Part shown: positions 1 through 6,989 of the stretch, piece by piece | Layout: the number at the start of each line of letters is the position of its first letter | Position numbering within the stretch: the first letter of the stretch is position 1 | DNA from: Rickettsiales bacterium | GTDB lineage: Bacteria > Pseudomonadota > Alphaproteobacteria > Rickettsiales > UBA998 | Direction: 5' to 3' | Length of the DNA stretch: 16,146 nt | Assembly: GCA_019749855.1 (NCBI GenBank) | Contig: JAIEPI010000142.1 | Span: 1-16,146 of the forward strand | Notes under the pieces: generated by a model | What the model saw: the letters and a program-made list of their open reading frames with translations, nothing else | What the model was told of the DNA's origin: nothing | Database searches by the model: none | Position numbers and translations under genes: made by a program

Positions 1-1266
1 GATGCTAAAAAAGCCGGTGAGATTTTCGATCTCGTCGATAAATTTGCGGGTTACGGTTTCAACAAAGCGCATGCAGCTGCCTATGCGCTGATCGGCTATC
101 AGACGGCCTATCTGAAGGCAAATTATCCGGTCGAGTTTATTGCCGCTTCCATGACCTATGATTTGCATAACACGGATAAGCTGGCGATTTTCTGTGAGGA
201 TGCTCGCAAAGCAGGGATTGCGGTGTTGCCGCCTGACATTAACCACTCAGAAGCGACTTTCAGTGTCGAGACGAATGAAAAGGGGGTGCTGTGTTTGCGT
301 TATGCGTTGGCTGCGCTCAAGAATGTTGGTGAACAAGCGATGCAGGCGATTGTGGCAGAGCGTCAGGTGGGAGGAATGTTCCTTGATGTTTTTGACTTTG
401 CACGGCGGGTGCCGCCTGGCGTCATGAATCGTCGTCAGCTGGAACAAATGATCAAAGCAGGAACATTTGATGCGCTCGAGCCTAACCGTAAGCGCTTGTT
501 TGACTCTATCGAGCTGCTCATCGGCTATTGTCATGCCATGGCAGAAGAGAAAAATAGCAATCAAATTTCCCTGTTTGGCGATGCCGTTGAAGCGCAGCCG
601 TTACCCGCGTTGCCTGTTGGAAATGACTGGGCACCGCTGGAGCGTCTGGATCATGAGTTTGGCGCGGTGGGTTTTTATCTCTCCACGCACCCGCTGGAAG
701 GCTACGCGAATGTGTTGCGTCGCATGAAGGTGGTGAGCTATACCGCGCTGCCAGAAAAACTGGGCAGTCAATATAGCCCCATTTCTATGGCAGGGATTGT
801 CACGGGCATTAAAATCAAAGCCTCTGATAAAGGACGCTTTGCTTTTGTGCAGATTTCAGACCGAACGGCGGCCTACGAAGCTTCCATCTTTGATGAGACC
901 ATACTGGACACACATCGCACATTGCTGGAAGCTGGAAAGATGGTCTATCTCAGTTGTGATGCGAAAATGGAAGAGGCAGGCCCACGCATCATCATTACAC
1001 AGGTCAAGTTACTCGACGAAATGGCGGCGCAATCAAGCTGCGAGCAGCTCGATATTGTGATGGATGATGTTGAGCAAAATGTCGTGGTGCGCCTTCAGCA
1101 ACTGTTCGGCGCTCCGCAAAGCAAGGGATGCCGCATCAAGTTACGTGTTGCGGTGAGTGCGGCGCGTCTGGCTGAGATTCAACTGAGCGGTCTTTATCGG
1201 GTGTCGCCTGAGGCGTTGCTTGAGATTCAGACATTGCAGGGAGTGCGCAGTGTAGCTGAGGCATAA
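1..1266 (+). CDS. dnaE: DNA polymerase III subunit alpha, C-terminal part (5' end outside window)
   Basis: Replicative DNA polymerase catalytic subunit. The reading frame is open from base 1, so the gene enters from the left; 421 residues are visible, about the last third of a typical alpha subunit. The first residues contain FAGYGFNKAHAAAYAL, a hallmark of bacterial DnaE in the fingers region. Next comes a helix-hairpin-helix stretch (about residues 98-130), then QISLF encoded at 562-576, which fits the internal beta-clamp binding motif QxxLF and matches the place of QADMF in E. coli DnaE. An OB-fold follows (about residues 260-330, around SMAGIVTGIKIK and GRFAFVQISD), then the C-terminal tau-binding type domain. 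The PHP domain and catalytic aspartates lie outside the window. The first ATG at 151 is internal and not a start. The gene is convergent with pabB. Confidence 0.96.
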   Translation, partial: DAKKAGEIFDLVDKFAGYGFNKAHAAAYALIGYQTAYLKANYPVEFIAASMTYDLHNTDKLAIFCEDARKAGIAVLPPDINHSEATFSVETNEKGVLCLRYALAALKNVGEQAMQAIVAERQVGGMFLDVFDFARRVPPGVMNRRQLEQMIKAGTFDALEPNRKRLFDSIELLIGYCHAMAEEKNSNQISLFGDAVEAQPLPALPVGNDWAPLERLDHEFGAVGFYLSTHPLEGYANVLRRMKVVSYTALPEKLGSQYSPISMAGIVTGIKIKASDKGRFAFVQISDRTAAYEASIFDETILDTHRTLLEAGKMVYLSCDAKMEEAGPRIIITQVKLLDEMAAQSSCEQLDIVMDDVEQNVVVRLQQLFGAPQSKGCRIKLRVAVSAARLAEIQLSGLYRVSPEALLEIQTLQGVRSVAEA

Positions 1267-1550
1267 GCCTACGCTGGAAAGCTTTCTGAGTTTAACTAAC
1301 GGCCATCACCTTTGCGAACTGGGCACGGCTTCAGGCGGCGTTTGTTGGCTAATAGCAGATTGAGAAGCATCGCGACCATAAACAGACTCTATAGGTTTTT
1401 TATACTCTCTTAAACATTAGTATAGCGTAACTTAACTATTATAAGTGTGACAATTTAGTGAATCATTCACAGTGCATACAACAAGGCACGGCTTCATTGA
1501 ATGTTACAGTGAATTTATCACCATTTCATTAACAAAATAAGTGTTCGTTT
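1267..1550. other. Intergenic region between convergent dnaE and pabB, with small palindromes
   Basis: This 284-base gap has no supportable gene. Its second half (about 1390-1550) is clearly AT-richer than the flanking genes. It holds a perfect palindrome GTGAATCATTCAC at 1458-1470 and a related imperfect one, GTGAATTTATCAC, at 1509-1521. The 12-base word GGCACGGCTTCA occurs at 1322-1333 and again at 1485-1496. A short palindrome GAAAGCTTTC lies at 1277-1286, just after the dnaE stop. No hairpin followed by a T-run is evident, so neither flanking gene has an obvious intrinsic terminator here. Confidence 0.5.
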
Positions 1551-2843
1551 CTAAATTTTAGCCAGAGAATCCTCAGTGATACCCAGCGTTTGGGCGATGC
1601 CGCGAGCTTTAGCCAGTGTTTCCTGCCATTCCTTTACGGGATCAGAATCCGCGGTGATACCGCCACCTACCTGAAATTCAAAGCGCTGCCCCTGTAGAAT
1701 CACGGTGCGAATCACCACCGATAATTCGCACGAGCGCGAGCCTAGCCAACCCAGCGCGCCACTGTAAATTCCACGCTCCATGCCTTCGTTTTTTGCACAC
1801 CACTGCATGGCCGCAATTTTGGGCGCACCGGTCATGGAACCTGGCGGGAAAGCGGCCTTTATGGCATCCAGGTAATGCTTATGCGGCGATAAGGTGGCGC
1901 TAATGGTGGATGAGAGATGGTGCACCGTGCGAAATGTATCGATTTCAAAGAGGCGGGTGGCATCAATACTTGCCTGATTTGCAATGCGTGCGAGGTCATT
2001 GCGCATCAAATCCACGATCATGAGATTTTCCGCCTGATCTTTTGTGCTGTTTAATAAATGCTGGCGCTCATTTTCGTCATCAGTGCCGCTGCGTGCGAGC
2101 GTGCCTTTGATCGGGCGTGTCTCCAGCAAACCATCCTCACTCACGCGAAGGAATAATTCAGGGCTGGACGAGAGTATATGTGACTCACCCATACGCAAAT
2201 ACGCACCGTAAGGCGATGGTGACAAAGAATGAAGTTTTAGGAAGGTAGCCGCGGCGTTGATTGGTTCTTCCATCTCGCCATAAAACTTGCGAGTCAGATT
2301 GACCTGATAAAACAACCCCTCATAAATGGCATCACGCGCCTGAACCACTTTGGATTCGTATTCTGCGCGTCGCATGTTGGAATGAATTTTTTGTATTGAA
2401 GGATTATGTGCTGGCGCCGGAGTTGCCTCCTGCCATGCGAGTGTTTGAGCCTCCTTACCATAGGCACGAAGAATTTGTTGCTCATGATCAAAGCATAAAA
2501 GATTTTCAGGCTCAAAAAAATAGGCTTTCGGCAGAGGAATAAAGGCGGGGTTTCCCTGAGGTATTTCCTCCAGCTCATGAAGCATTTCATAGGCCAGATA
2601 GCCAAAAGCATATTCAGGTGTTGCCTGAGCATCCTGCTGGCATATGAAATTCTTAAGTGCTGCCCATGAGGCGAAATCCAGATGGCTTTTCACCCCCCAC
2701 GCAAGCCAGGAGTAGCGCCCCGAATAGGAGGTAGGCTGCGAGGAATACAAAAAAACCAGCGTGCTCGTGCTATTCTGACTAATTTGTAGGAAAGCCTGTG
2801 CCGGATCGCGCCAGTCTCTTGTGTGCCATAATGACTGGCTCAG
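1551..2843 (-). CDS. pabB: Aminodeoxychorismate synthase component I
   Basis: Converts chorismate plus ammonia (normally from the PabA glutaminase) to 4-amino-4-deoxychorismate for p-aminobenzoate and folate. The chorismate-binding domain fills the C-terminal two thirds. Counting from the TTG at 2750, PIKGT lies at 213-217, whose lysine is typical of PabB rather than anthranilate synthase (PIAGT). The metal/chorismate segment ENLMIVDLMRND lies at 241-252 and FPPGSMTGAPK at 301-311. The conventional start would be TTG at 2750 (399 aa). However, the frame stays open upstream and encodes WRDPAQAFLQISQNS just before it, which resembles the usual PabB N-terminus (W.DP...F). No ATG, GTG or TTG occurs in frame there. 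The best candidate is CTG at 2843-2841, preceded by GGAG at 8 nt and overlapping the upstream stop, giving 430 aa. A frameshift after the out-of-frame ATG at 2829 is the alternative. Function is near certain; the start is not. Confidence 0.92.
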   Translation of the reverse strand: MSQSLWHTRDWRDPAQAFLQISQNSTSTLVFLYSSQPTSYSGRYSWLAWGVKSHLDFASWAALKNFICQQDAQATPEYAFGYLAYEMLHELEEIPQGNPAFIPLPKAYFFEPENLLCFDHEQQILRAYGKEAQTLAWQEATPAPAHNPSIQKIHSNMRRAEYESKVVQARDAIYEGLFYQVNLTRKFYGEMEEPINAAATFLKLHSLSPSPYGAYLRMGESHILSSSPELFLRVSEDGLLETRPIKGTLARSGTDDENERQHLLNSTKDQAENLMIVDLMRNDLARIANQASIDATRLFEIDTFRTVHHLSSTISATLSPHKHYLDAIKAAFPPGSMTGAPKIAAMQWCAKNEGMERGIYSGALGWLGSRSCELSVVIRTVILQGQRFEFQVGGGITADSDPVKEWQETLAKARGIAQTLGITEDSLAKI

Positions 2844-4522
2844 GGTGCAGGCTCCGGCGCTAACAAGGGCTGGAATGTCTGCATGGCCTCCATCATTACA
2901 TTCATCATTGGTTTATTACCAATCGTCACGTTGCCTTGCCCTTTACTCACAACGGAGAAAGCAACTGTACCACTCTCTTTGCCAGTGTTAAGGCCATTCA
3001 AAAAGGCAACAATTGATTCATATATCTCTGTGGAGATAAGCGTTGGATGATAGGTTGGGTTAACCACCAGAATTGCACGTTGCACGCGGTTGTTATATTC
3101 AACAACATCTGCCAGTAGCTTGTCACAGGTGATGCATTCGACATTAATCACACCTTCGCCTTTTGATGCCTCATAACTGCCTTCAAGCTTTAGACCGTAA
3201 TGATCCGTTAGAATGTTTAGGGCGCGAACGGTAATTCCACCATTATTCGTTGCATCTTTAGTAGAGAACGTTCCGTCCATATCAATTTCAGAAACAAATG
3301 TCCCAAAGCCACTAAAATGAGGCAGAAATTCGCTAAATATGGATGCGTTTAGCTGACCGTCAGGTTGACCATTGGTAGTCATGATCGAAGCGGCTGACAA
3401 TTCGAGCTGAGCTTGTGGATCATTAAGTGATTCTGCCACCGCCATATCAAATTCTGGCTCGGCCTTCATTTTTAATTTCTGGCGAAAGGCAAACTTTGAC
3501 ATCTCATTTATTTTTTCAACCTCCATATAAAAGGGATAGCTGACATTAATGAGTTTGTTCTTGAAATTGAAATCCTTAACATCAATCAGGACATATTCTG
3601 GATTTTCAGAGGGAGGCGAAATATGATCAGTGTCTAATTTAGCTACATTGTTTTTGGGATCACGAAGGGTGATGGCAAGGTCTATATTGAAAGACTGGCT
3701 GCCCGTGACTTCATATTTTTCCAATGGACTTAGATAGACAATGTCATCTGAATTTATTGATTCAAAACGTTGATAGAAAAGTTTGTAAGCATCGTAAATA
3801 TCAACGCGAGGCGCATCCATCACCAAATGAACAGACGTAGTGCCACCCTCATTAAGAAGAAGATCACTGAATGAAAAAGAAATGGCAGAATTACTCATTA
3901 GCGGCGTTTGATCATTCGCGCTTATGATTTGTAACTCATTGGAGTGGCAGTTGAGCGAATCAAGCTCCCGCAGGAATTTTTCTCCTGTCCAAGGCTGGCC
4001 CGTTACAAAGGTCTGGATGAGTCCGAGCGTTGCACCTGATTTGAAATCGGCAATACACGATGTGGAGCTGTCATTTTTTGTGACCCATGAGAGAGATTTT
4101 TCATCAATGATGTCTTTGCCATTGAGCATCCCCGTGATGCCAATGCTGGCCGTGCTGGTGAGATAGTTGAGTCCCATGCGAACGTCACCATTCACAGTGA
4201 ACGTTGAGTCCATGGTGCGAGAATTAGAAGAGTTTTCTTGAATTGGTTGTTTTGAAAAAAGGCCGCCGATACCCTCTTTTGTGAAATGGCTTACCAGCAC
4301 GGGTTTAGAGAAAACAACCTCATGCGCAAATGGAAACCCGCCAACGTGGATTGCTTCGTATGTGATCTTGAAATCAACGTCCGTTCCCTCTGGCCCGTCA
4401 TTAATTTTGGTAATTTGTTTTTCAATGAGAGTCTTGTAATTATCGGCCTGCCACGACCATTGAAAGTAATATCCCCCCATAACGACAGATATTAGTGCGG
4501 CAATAATGATTAAAATTCGCAT
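2840..4522 (-). CDS. DUF2125-like membrane-anchored protein
   Basis: About 560 residues of unknown function. An N-terminal hydrophobic segment (about residues 2-20, RILIIIAALISVVMGGYYF) acts as signal anchor or uncleaved signal peptide, and the rest should be extracytoplasmic. Shortly after it, YEAIHVGGFPFAHEVVFSKP matches the GfP...p pattern near the N-terminus of the alphaproteobacterial DUF2125 family. The remainder is rich in beta strands, as in AsmA/YdgA-like envelope proteins. No catalytic motif is evident. Of two tandem starts (ATG CAT ATG), the second at 4522 is preferred: AAGGG sits 6 nt before it but directly abuts the first at 4528. Its stop overlaps the proposed pabB start, and pabC ends 70-odd bases upstream, so the three are probably one transcript. 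The gene appears AT-richer than pabC. The family call is moderately sure; function is unknown. Confidence 0.72.
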   Translation of the reverse strand: MRILIIIAALISVVMGGYYFQWSWQADNYKTLIEKQITKINDGPEGTDVDFKITYEAIHVGGFPFAHEVVFSKPVLVSHFTKEGIGGLFSKQPIQENSSNSRTMDSTFTVNGDVRMGLNYLTSTASIGITGMLNGKDIIDEKSLSWVTKNDSSTSCIADFKSGATLGLIQTFVTGQPWTGEKFLRELDSLNCHSNELQIISANDQTPLMSNSAISFSFSDLLLNEGGTTSVHLVMDAPRVDIYDAYKLFYQRFESINSDDIVYLSPLEKYEVTGSQSFNIDLAITLRDPKNNVAKLDTDHISPPSENPEYVLIDVKDFNFKNKLINVSYPFYMEVEKINEMSKFAFRQKLKMKAEPEFDMAVAESLNDPQAQLELSAASIMTTNGQPDGQLNASIFSEFLPHFSGFGTFVSEIDMDGTFSTKDATNNGGITVRALNILTDHYGLKLEGSYEASKGEGVINVECITCDKLLADVVEYNNRVQRAILVVNPTYHPTLISTEIYESIVAFLNGLNTGKESGTVAFSVVSKGQGNVTIGNKPMMNVMMEAMQTFQPLLAPEPAP

Positions 4523-4598
4523 ATGCATCCCTTGATTTATGTGCCCACCATATTTTACCCTCGCATCGCGTCAAGTGAGAACGCGCCTAAAGTTTATT

Positions 4599-5447
4599 TT
4601 ATGCGTCATTTTTTAGAATGTCGTACCATTCCTTTGCCCATTGTGTGCTCTCGGCATAGTATTGGCCGATTTTATCCACAGATTCCACTGCCCGAACCAG
4701 TAAACGGCTGTTACTGTAAAGGATGGCATCGGCCTTTTCGAGAGCCTCCATTGCAGCCTCAATCTCTTCAATCACTTGGCTGCTTATCGTCATGATGCGT
4801 TGGCGCATCATGCCATTGAGGCAGCCGGTACGTAGTGAGGGGGTGAAAATGCGGTTGCCTTCACGCCAGAATAAATTGCCGGAACTGACAGAGGCAATAT
4901 GCCCTTCAATACTCAGCTGAAGGGCTTCATCATATCCCGCATCATGCGCTTGCATACGTGCCAATGTGGCATTCATCCCCTGTAGTGTTTTGCCTTCGGT
5001 TGGCAGGCACTGAGGAGGAATTTTTCGCCAGTCACTGACCATCACGCGGGCTGCCTGCGCGGGCAGGGCGGACACATCCAGAGTGCGGCAGGTAATGACA
5101 ATACTTGGTGATGGTTCTGGCATTGGCAAGTATCCCTCACCACCACTGCCGCGTGAAACGGTGATGCGCAACATGGCATCCTGTGCATTGCACTGCGCGA
5201 TGAGATCATAGCATTGTGAGGAGATGGCTTCGATGTTAACGCGAATAGAGAGTTGGCTGAGTGTATCAGCCAATCGCTTCATATGTTGAGGCAGCAGATA
5301 GGGGCGGCTGTGGATCACTCGAATCGTTTCAAATGCGCCATCACCTAGAAGAAATCCGCGATCAGTATGCGCAATGGTTGTTTCTGTTGAAGGCATGCGT
5401 TGCCCATTGAAATAAATCCACTCACTGGCTGGTGTTTTTTCCTTCAT
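4599..5447 (-). CDS. pabC: Class IV aminotransferase, probable aminodeoxychorismate lyase
   Basis: A PLP fold-type IV enzyme of 282 aa. In this setting it most likely cleaves 4-amino-4-deoxychorismate to p-aminobenzoate and pyruvate. The N-terminal DRGFLLGDGAFETIRV (29-44) is the class IV signature, with the phosphate-contacting arginine at R58. K153 in EGKTLQGMNATLARM is the likely Schiff-base lysine. The following block, YDEALQLSIEGHIASVSSGNLF, aligns with E. coli PabC and the BCAT/DAAT family. In it the conserved glutamate of G.v.E....N.F, which pairs with the pyridine nitrogen of PLP, is replaced by S186. The start ATG has AGGGA 6-7 nt upstream. It is transcribed divergently from folK, with 51 nt between starts, and leads the DUF2125-pabB group. 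A branched-chain or D-amino-acid aminotransferase cannot be excluded by sequence alone, but the folate neighbours favour PabC. Confidence 0.85.
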   Translation of the reverse strand: MKEKTPASEWIYFNGQRMPSTETTIAHTDRGFLLGDGAFETIRVIHSRPYLLPQHMKRLADTLSQLSIRVNIEAISSQCYDLIAQCNAQDAMLRITVSRGSGGEGYLPMPEPSPSIVITCRTLDVSALPAQAARVMVSDWRKIPPQCLPTEGKTLQGMNATLARMQAHDAGYDEALQLSIEGHIASVSSGNLFWREGNRIFTPSLRTGCLNGMMRQRIMTISSQVIEEIEAAMEALEKADAILYSNSRLLVRAVESVDKIGQYYAESTQWAKEWYDILKNDA

Positions 5448-5498
5448 GAGCTTCCCTTTTTTGTTGCCGCGCTCGGTAGCTTATCGCATGTTAGCTAT

Positions 5499-6032
5499 AT
5501 GGTACAGCACACGGTGATTTTAGGACTTGGAAGCAATTGTCATTCACGTGAACATTATCTCGGTAGCGGCTTAGCGGAATTGCGTAGTCTTGCGGGCCTC
5601 AGTCATTTTCGTTTGTCTTCCATCTATGAGAATCCAGCTTTGTTGCCGCCGGATGCTCCTGTTGAATGGGATCAGCCATTTCTCAATATGGTGGCGGTCA
5701 TGCAGTCCTCCTATGAGCCACTGCAGCTATTATCACTCACACAGAAGATTGAACAAAAAATAGGTCGCGTTGCGCGTGGGCGTTGGGGGCCGCGTGAGAT
5801 TGATATCGATCTGCTCGATTGTTCATCAATGATATGTCATGGCGATCAACTGACATTGCCGCACCCGCACATGCTAGAGCGGGATTTTGTGATGATTCCA
5901 TTGGCGGAGCTGCAAGCGGACTGGATACATCCGCATGATCACAGCAAACAGACAGCCAAGGACTACGCCGATCATTTTTGGCCCCTAACGCACATGCGTC
6001 GATGGCCAGTTCAAAAAGATGACATTTCATGA
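5499..6032 (+). CDS. folK: 2-amino-4-hydroxy-6-hydroxymethyldihydropteridine diphosphokinase
   Basis: Transfers pyrophosphate from ATP to 6-hydroxymethyl-7,8-dihydropterin, the step before dihydropteroate synthase. The 177-residue protein has GLGSN at 9-13, PFLNMV at 60-65, the full signature RWGPREIDIDLL at 95-106 (D102 and D104 being the likely Mg-binding aspartates), and LPHPHMLERDFVMIPL at 120-135. The frame is open further left to an ATG at 5400, but those residues are unlike FolK and would overlap pabC. ATG 5499 places VILGLGSN immediately after the start, as usual in the family. No clear Shine-Dalgarno sequence precedes it. The stop overlaps the folP start (ATGA), so the two are translationally coupled. 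An unusual histidine- and tryptophan-rich C-terminal tail follows the kinase core. Confidence 0.93.
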   Translation: MVQHTVILGLGSNCHSREHYLGSGLAELRSLAGLSHFRLSSIYENPALLPPDAPVEWDQPFLNMVAVMQSSYEPLQLLSLTQKIEQKIGRVARGRWGPREIDIDLLDCSSMICHGDQLTLPHPHMLERDFVMIPLAELQADWIHPHDHSKQTAKDYADHFWPLTHMRRWPVQKDDIS

Positions 6033-6835
6033 CGATGCAAACGAAACTTATGGCGATTATAAATCTGACGCCTGATTCATTCTCTGATGGCGGGGCAATC
6101 TCTGATGTGGCCTCAGCGATAGAGGCGGCTCGCTTGTTTATATCGCAAGGCGCCGATGTCATCGACATTGGGGCGGAATCAACGCGCCCTGGCGCCACGC
6201 CGCTTGATGCTATGCAGGAATGGGAGCGTCTGTCGCCTGTTTTGTCAGGCGTTATGTCGCTGGCGCATGAATCACGCATTGATGTCAGTGTGGATACTCG
6301 GCACTGGCAGACAGCAAAGAAGGCATTACTGCTCGGCGCTGATTGGATCAACGACGTGAGTGGGTTAGCTGACACGTCCATGCGCGAGGTCCTGCGCGAT
6401 CACCCATGCCGTATTGTGCTGATGCATCAGTTGGGGATACCTGCTGATCCTGAGCTGGTATTAGATTGTGCCGCCGATGAGGTCGTTGATTATTTACTGA
6501 CGCAAGCTCGCATCAGTATGGAATTTTGCGAAGCTGAGGGATTGTCACGCGAGCGTTTAATTTACGATCCAGGAATTGGGTTTGGTAAAAATCTCAGGCA
6601 GAATCTGGCTATTTTATCTTCTGCTTCAAGTTTTAAAGAATTATCTATCCCATTGCTTTTTGGTTATTCACGTAAGCGCTTCATGCAGTGCATCACGGAT
6701 CAGCCCGCCCCTCAACGCGACGATGTGACGGCAGCCTATTCATCGTTGCTAATGATGCAAGGGATAGACTATCTGCGTGTTCATGCACTGGGCAAACATG
6801 CAACATTACGTCGCGCGCTTTCAGGAAAATTATAA
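6029..6835 (+). CDS. folP: Dihydropteroate synthase
   Basis: Condenses dihydropterin pyrophosphate with p-aminobenzoate to dihydropteroate; this is the sulfonamide target. The 268-residue TIM-barrel protein shows INLTPDSFSDGG (11-22, N12), VIDIGAESTRPGA (44-56, D46), SVDT (87-90), INDVSG (108-112), YDPGIGFGK (179-187, D180), GYSRK (212-216, K216) and RVH (250-252, R250 and H252). These correspond to the substrate-binding residues of E. coli FolP. Two motifs depart from the common form: LMHQLGIPAD replaces LMHMxGxP, and RVHAL replaces RVHDV, with the charged aspartate lost and the binding Arg and His kept. The start overlaps the folK stop by 4 nt; a second ATG lies two codons in. It uses the products of folK (upstream) and of divergent pabB/pabC. 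Confidence 0.95.
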   Translation: MTMQTKLMAIINLTPDSFSDGGAISDVASAIEAARLFISQGADVIDIGAESTRPGATPLDAMQEWERLSPVLSGVMSLAHESRIDVSVDTRHWQTAKKALLLGADWINDVSGLADTSMREVLRDHPCRIVLMHQLGIPADPELVLDCAADEVVDYLLTQARISMEFCEAEGLSRERLIYDPGIGFGKNLRQNLAILSSASSFKELSIPLLFGYSRKRFMQCITDQPAPQRDDVTAAYSSLLMMQGIDYLRVHALGKHATLRRALSGKL

Positions 6836-6861
6836 ATCTTTGTGAGGTATCACCTGAATCC

Positions 6862-6867
6862 TTGACA
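6862..6867 (+). promoter_or_regulatory. Possible -35 box (TTGACA) upstream of the histidine kinase
   Basis: A perfect TTGACA lies in the folP-kinase gap. No good -10 hexamer stands 16-18 bases downstream; the best there is AAGGAT at 6886-6891. It is therefore only a candidate, possibly needing an activator or being fortuitous. TATCC-AA-GGATA (6881-6892), a small inverted repeat, covers the expected -10 position. Confidence 0.25.
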
Positions 6868-6935
6868 TCTCAACATATGGTATCCAAGGATAGGTTAATA
6901 TATTATTACGAATTTGGTTTTTCTTTTGCACCGAT

Positions 6936-6962
6936 GTATAAAATTTTAGATAAATTTTATAC
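6936..6962. repeat. Perfect AT-rich inverted repeat upstream of the histidine kinase
   Basis: Two 11-base arms, GTATAAAATTT and AAATTTTATAC, are exact reverse complements around a 5-base centre TAGAT. The repeat ends 27 nt before the kinase ATG at 6990 and 17 nt before its GGAGGG Shine-Dalgarno sequence (6980-6985). It could be an operator for a dimeric regulator or a leader hairpin. It has no following T-run, so it does not look like an intrinsic terminator. Confidence 0.7.
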
Positions 6963-6989
6963 ATCATTGCCAGCGCCGCGGAGGGTGTA

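Noticed and set aside
5448..5498. Shared divergent promoter for pabC and folK
   Set aside because: The position makes it likely, but I could not find a credible -35/-10 pair on either strand within the 51 bases.
5737..6381. 214-codon open frame antisense to folK-folP
   Set aside because: It is a shadow of two clearly functional genes, with low-complexity Ala/Ser-rich content and no motif.
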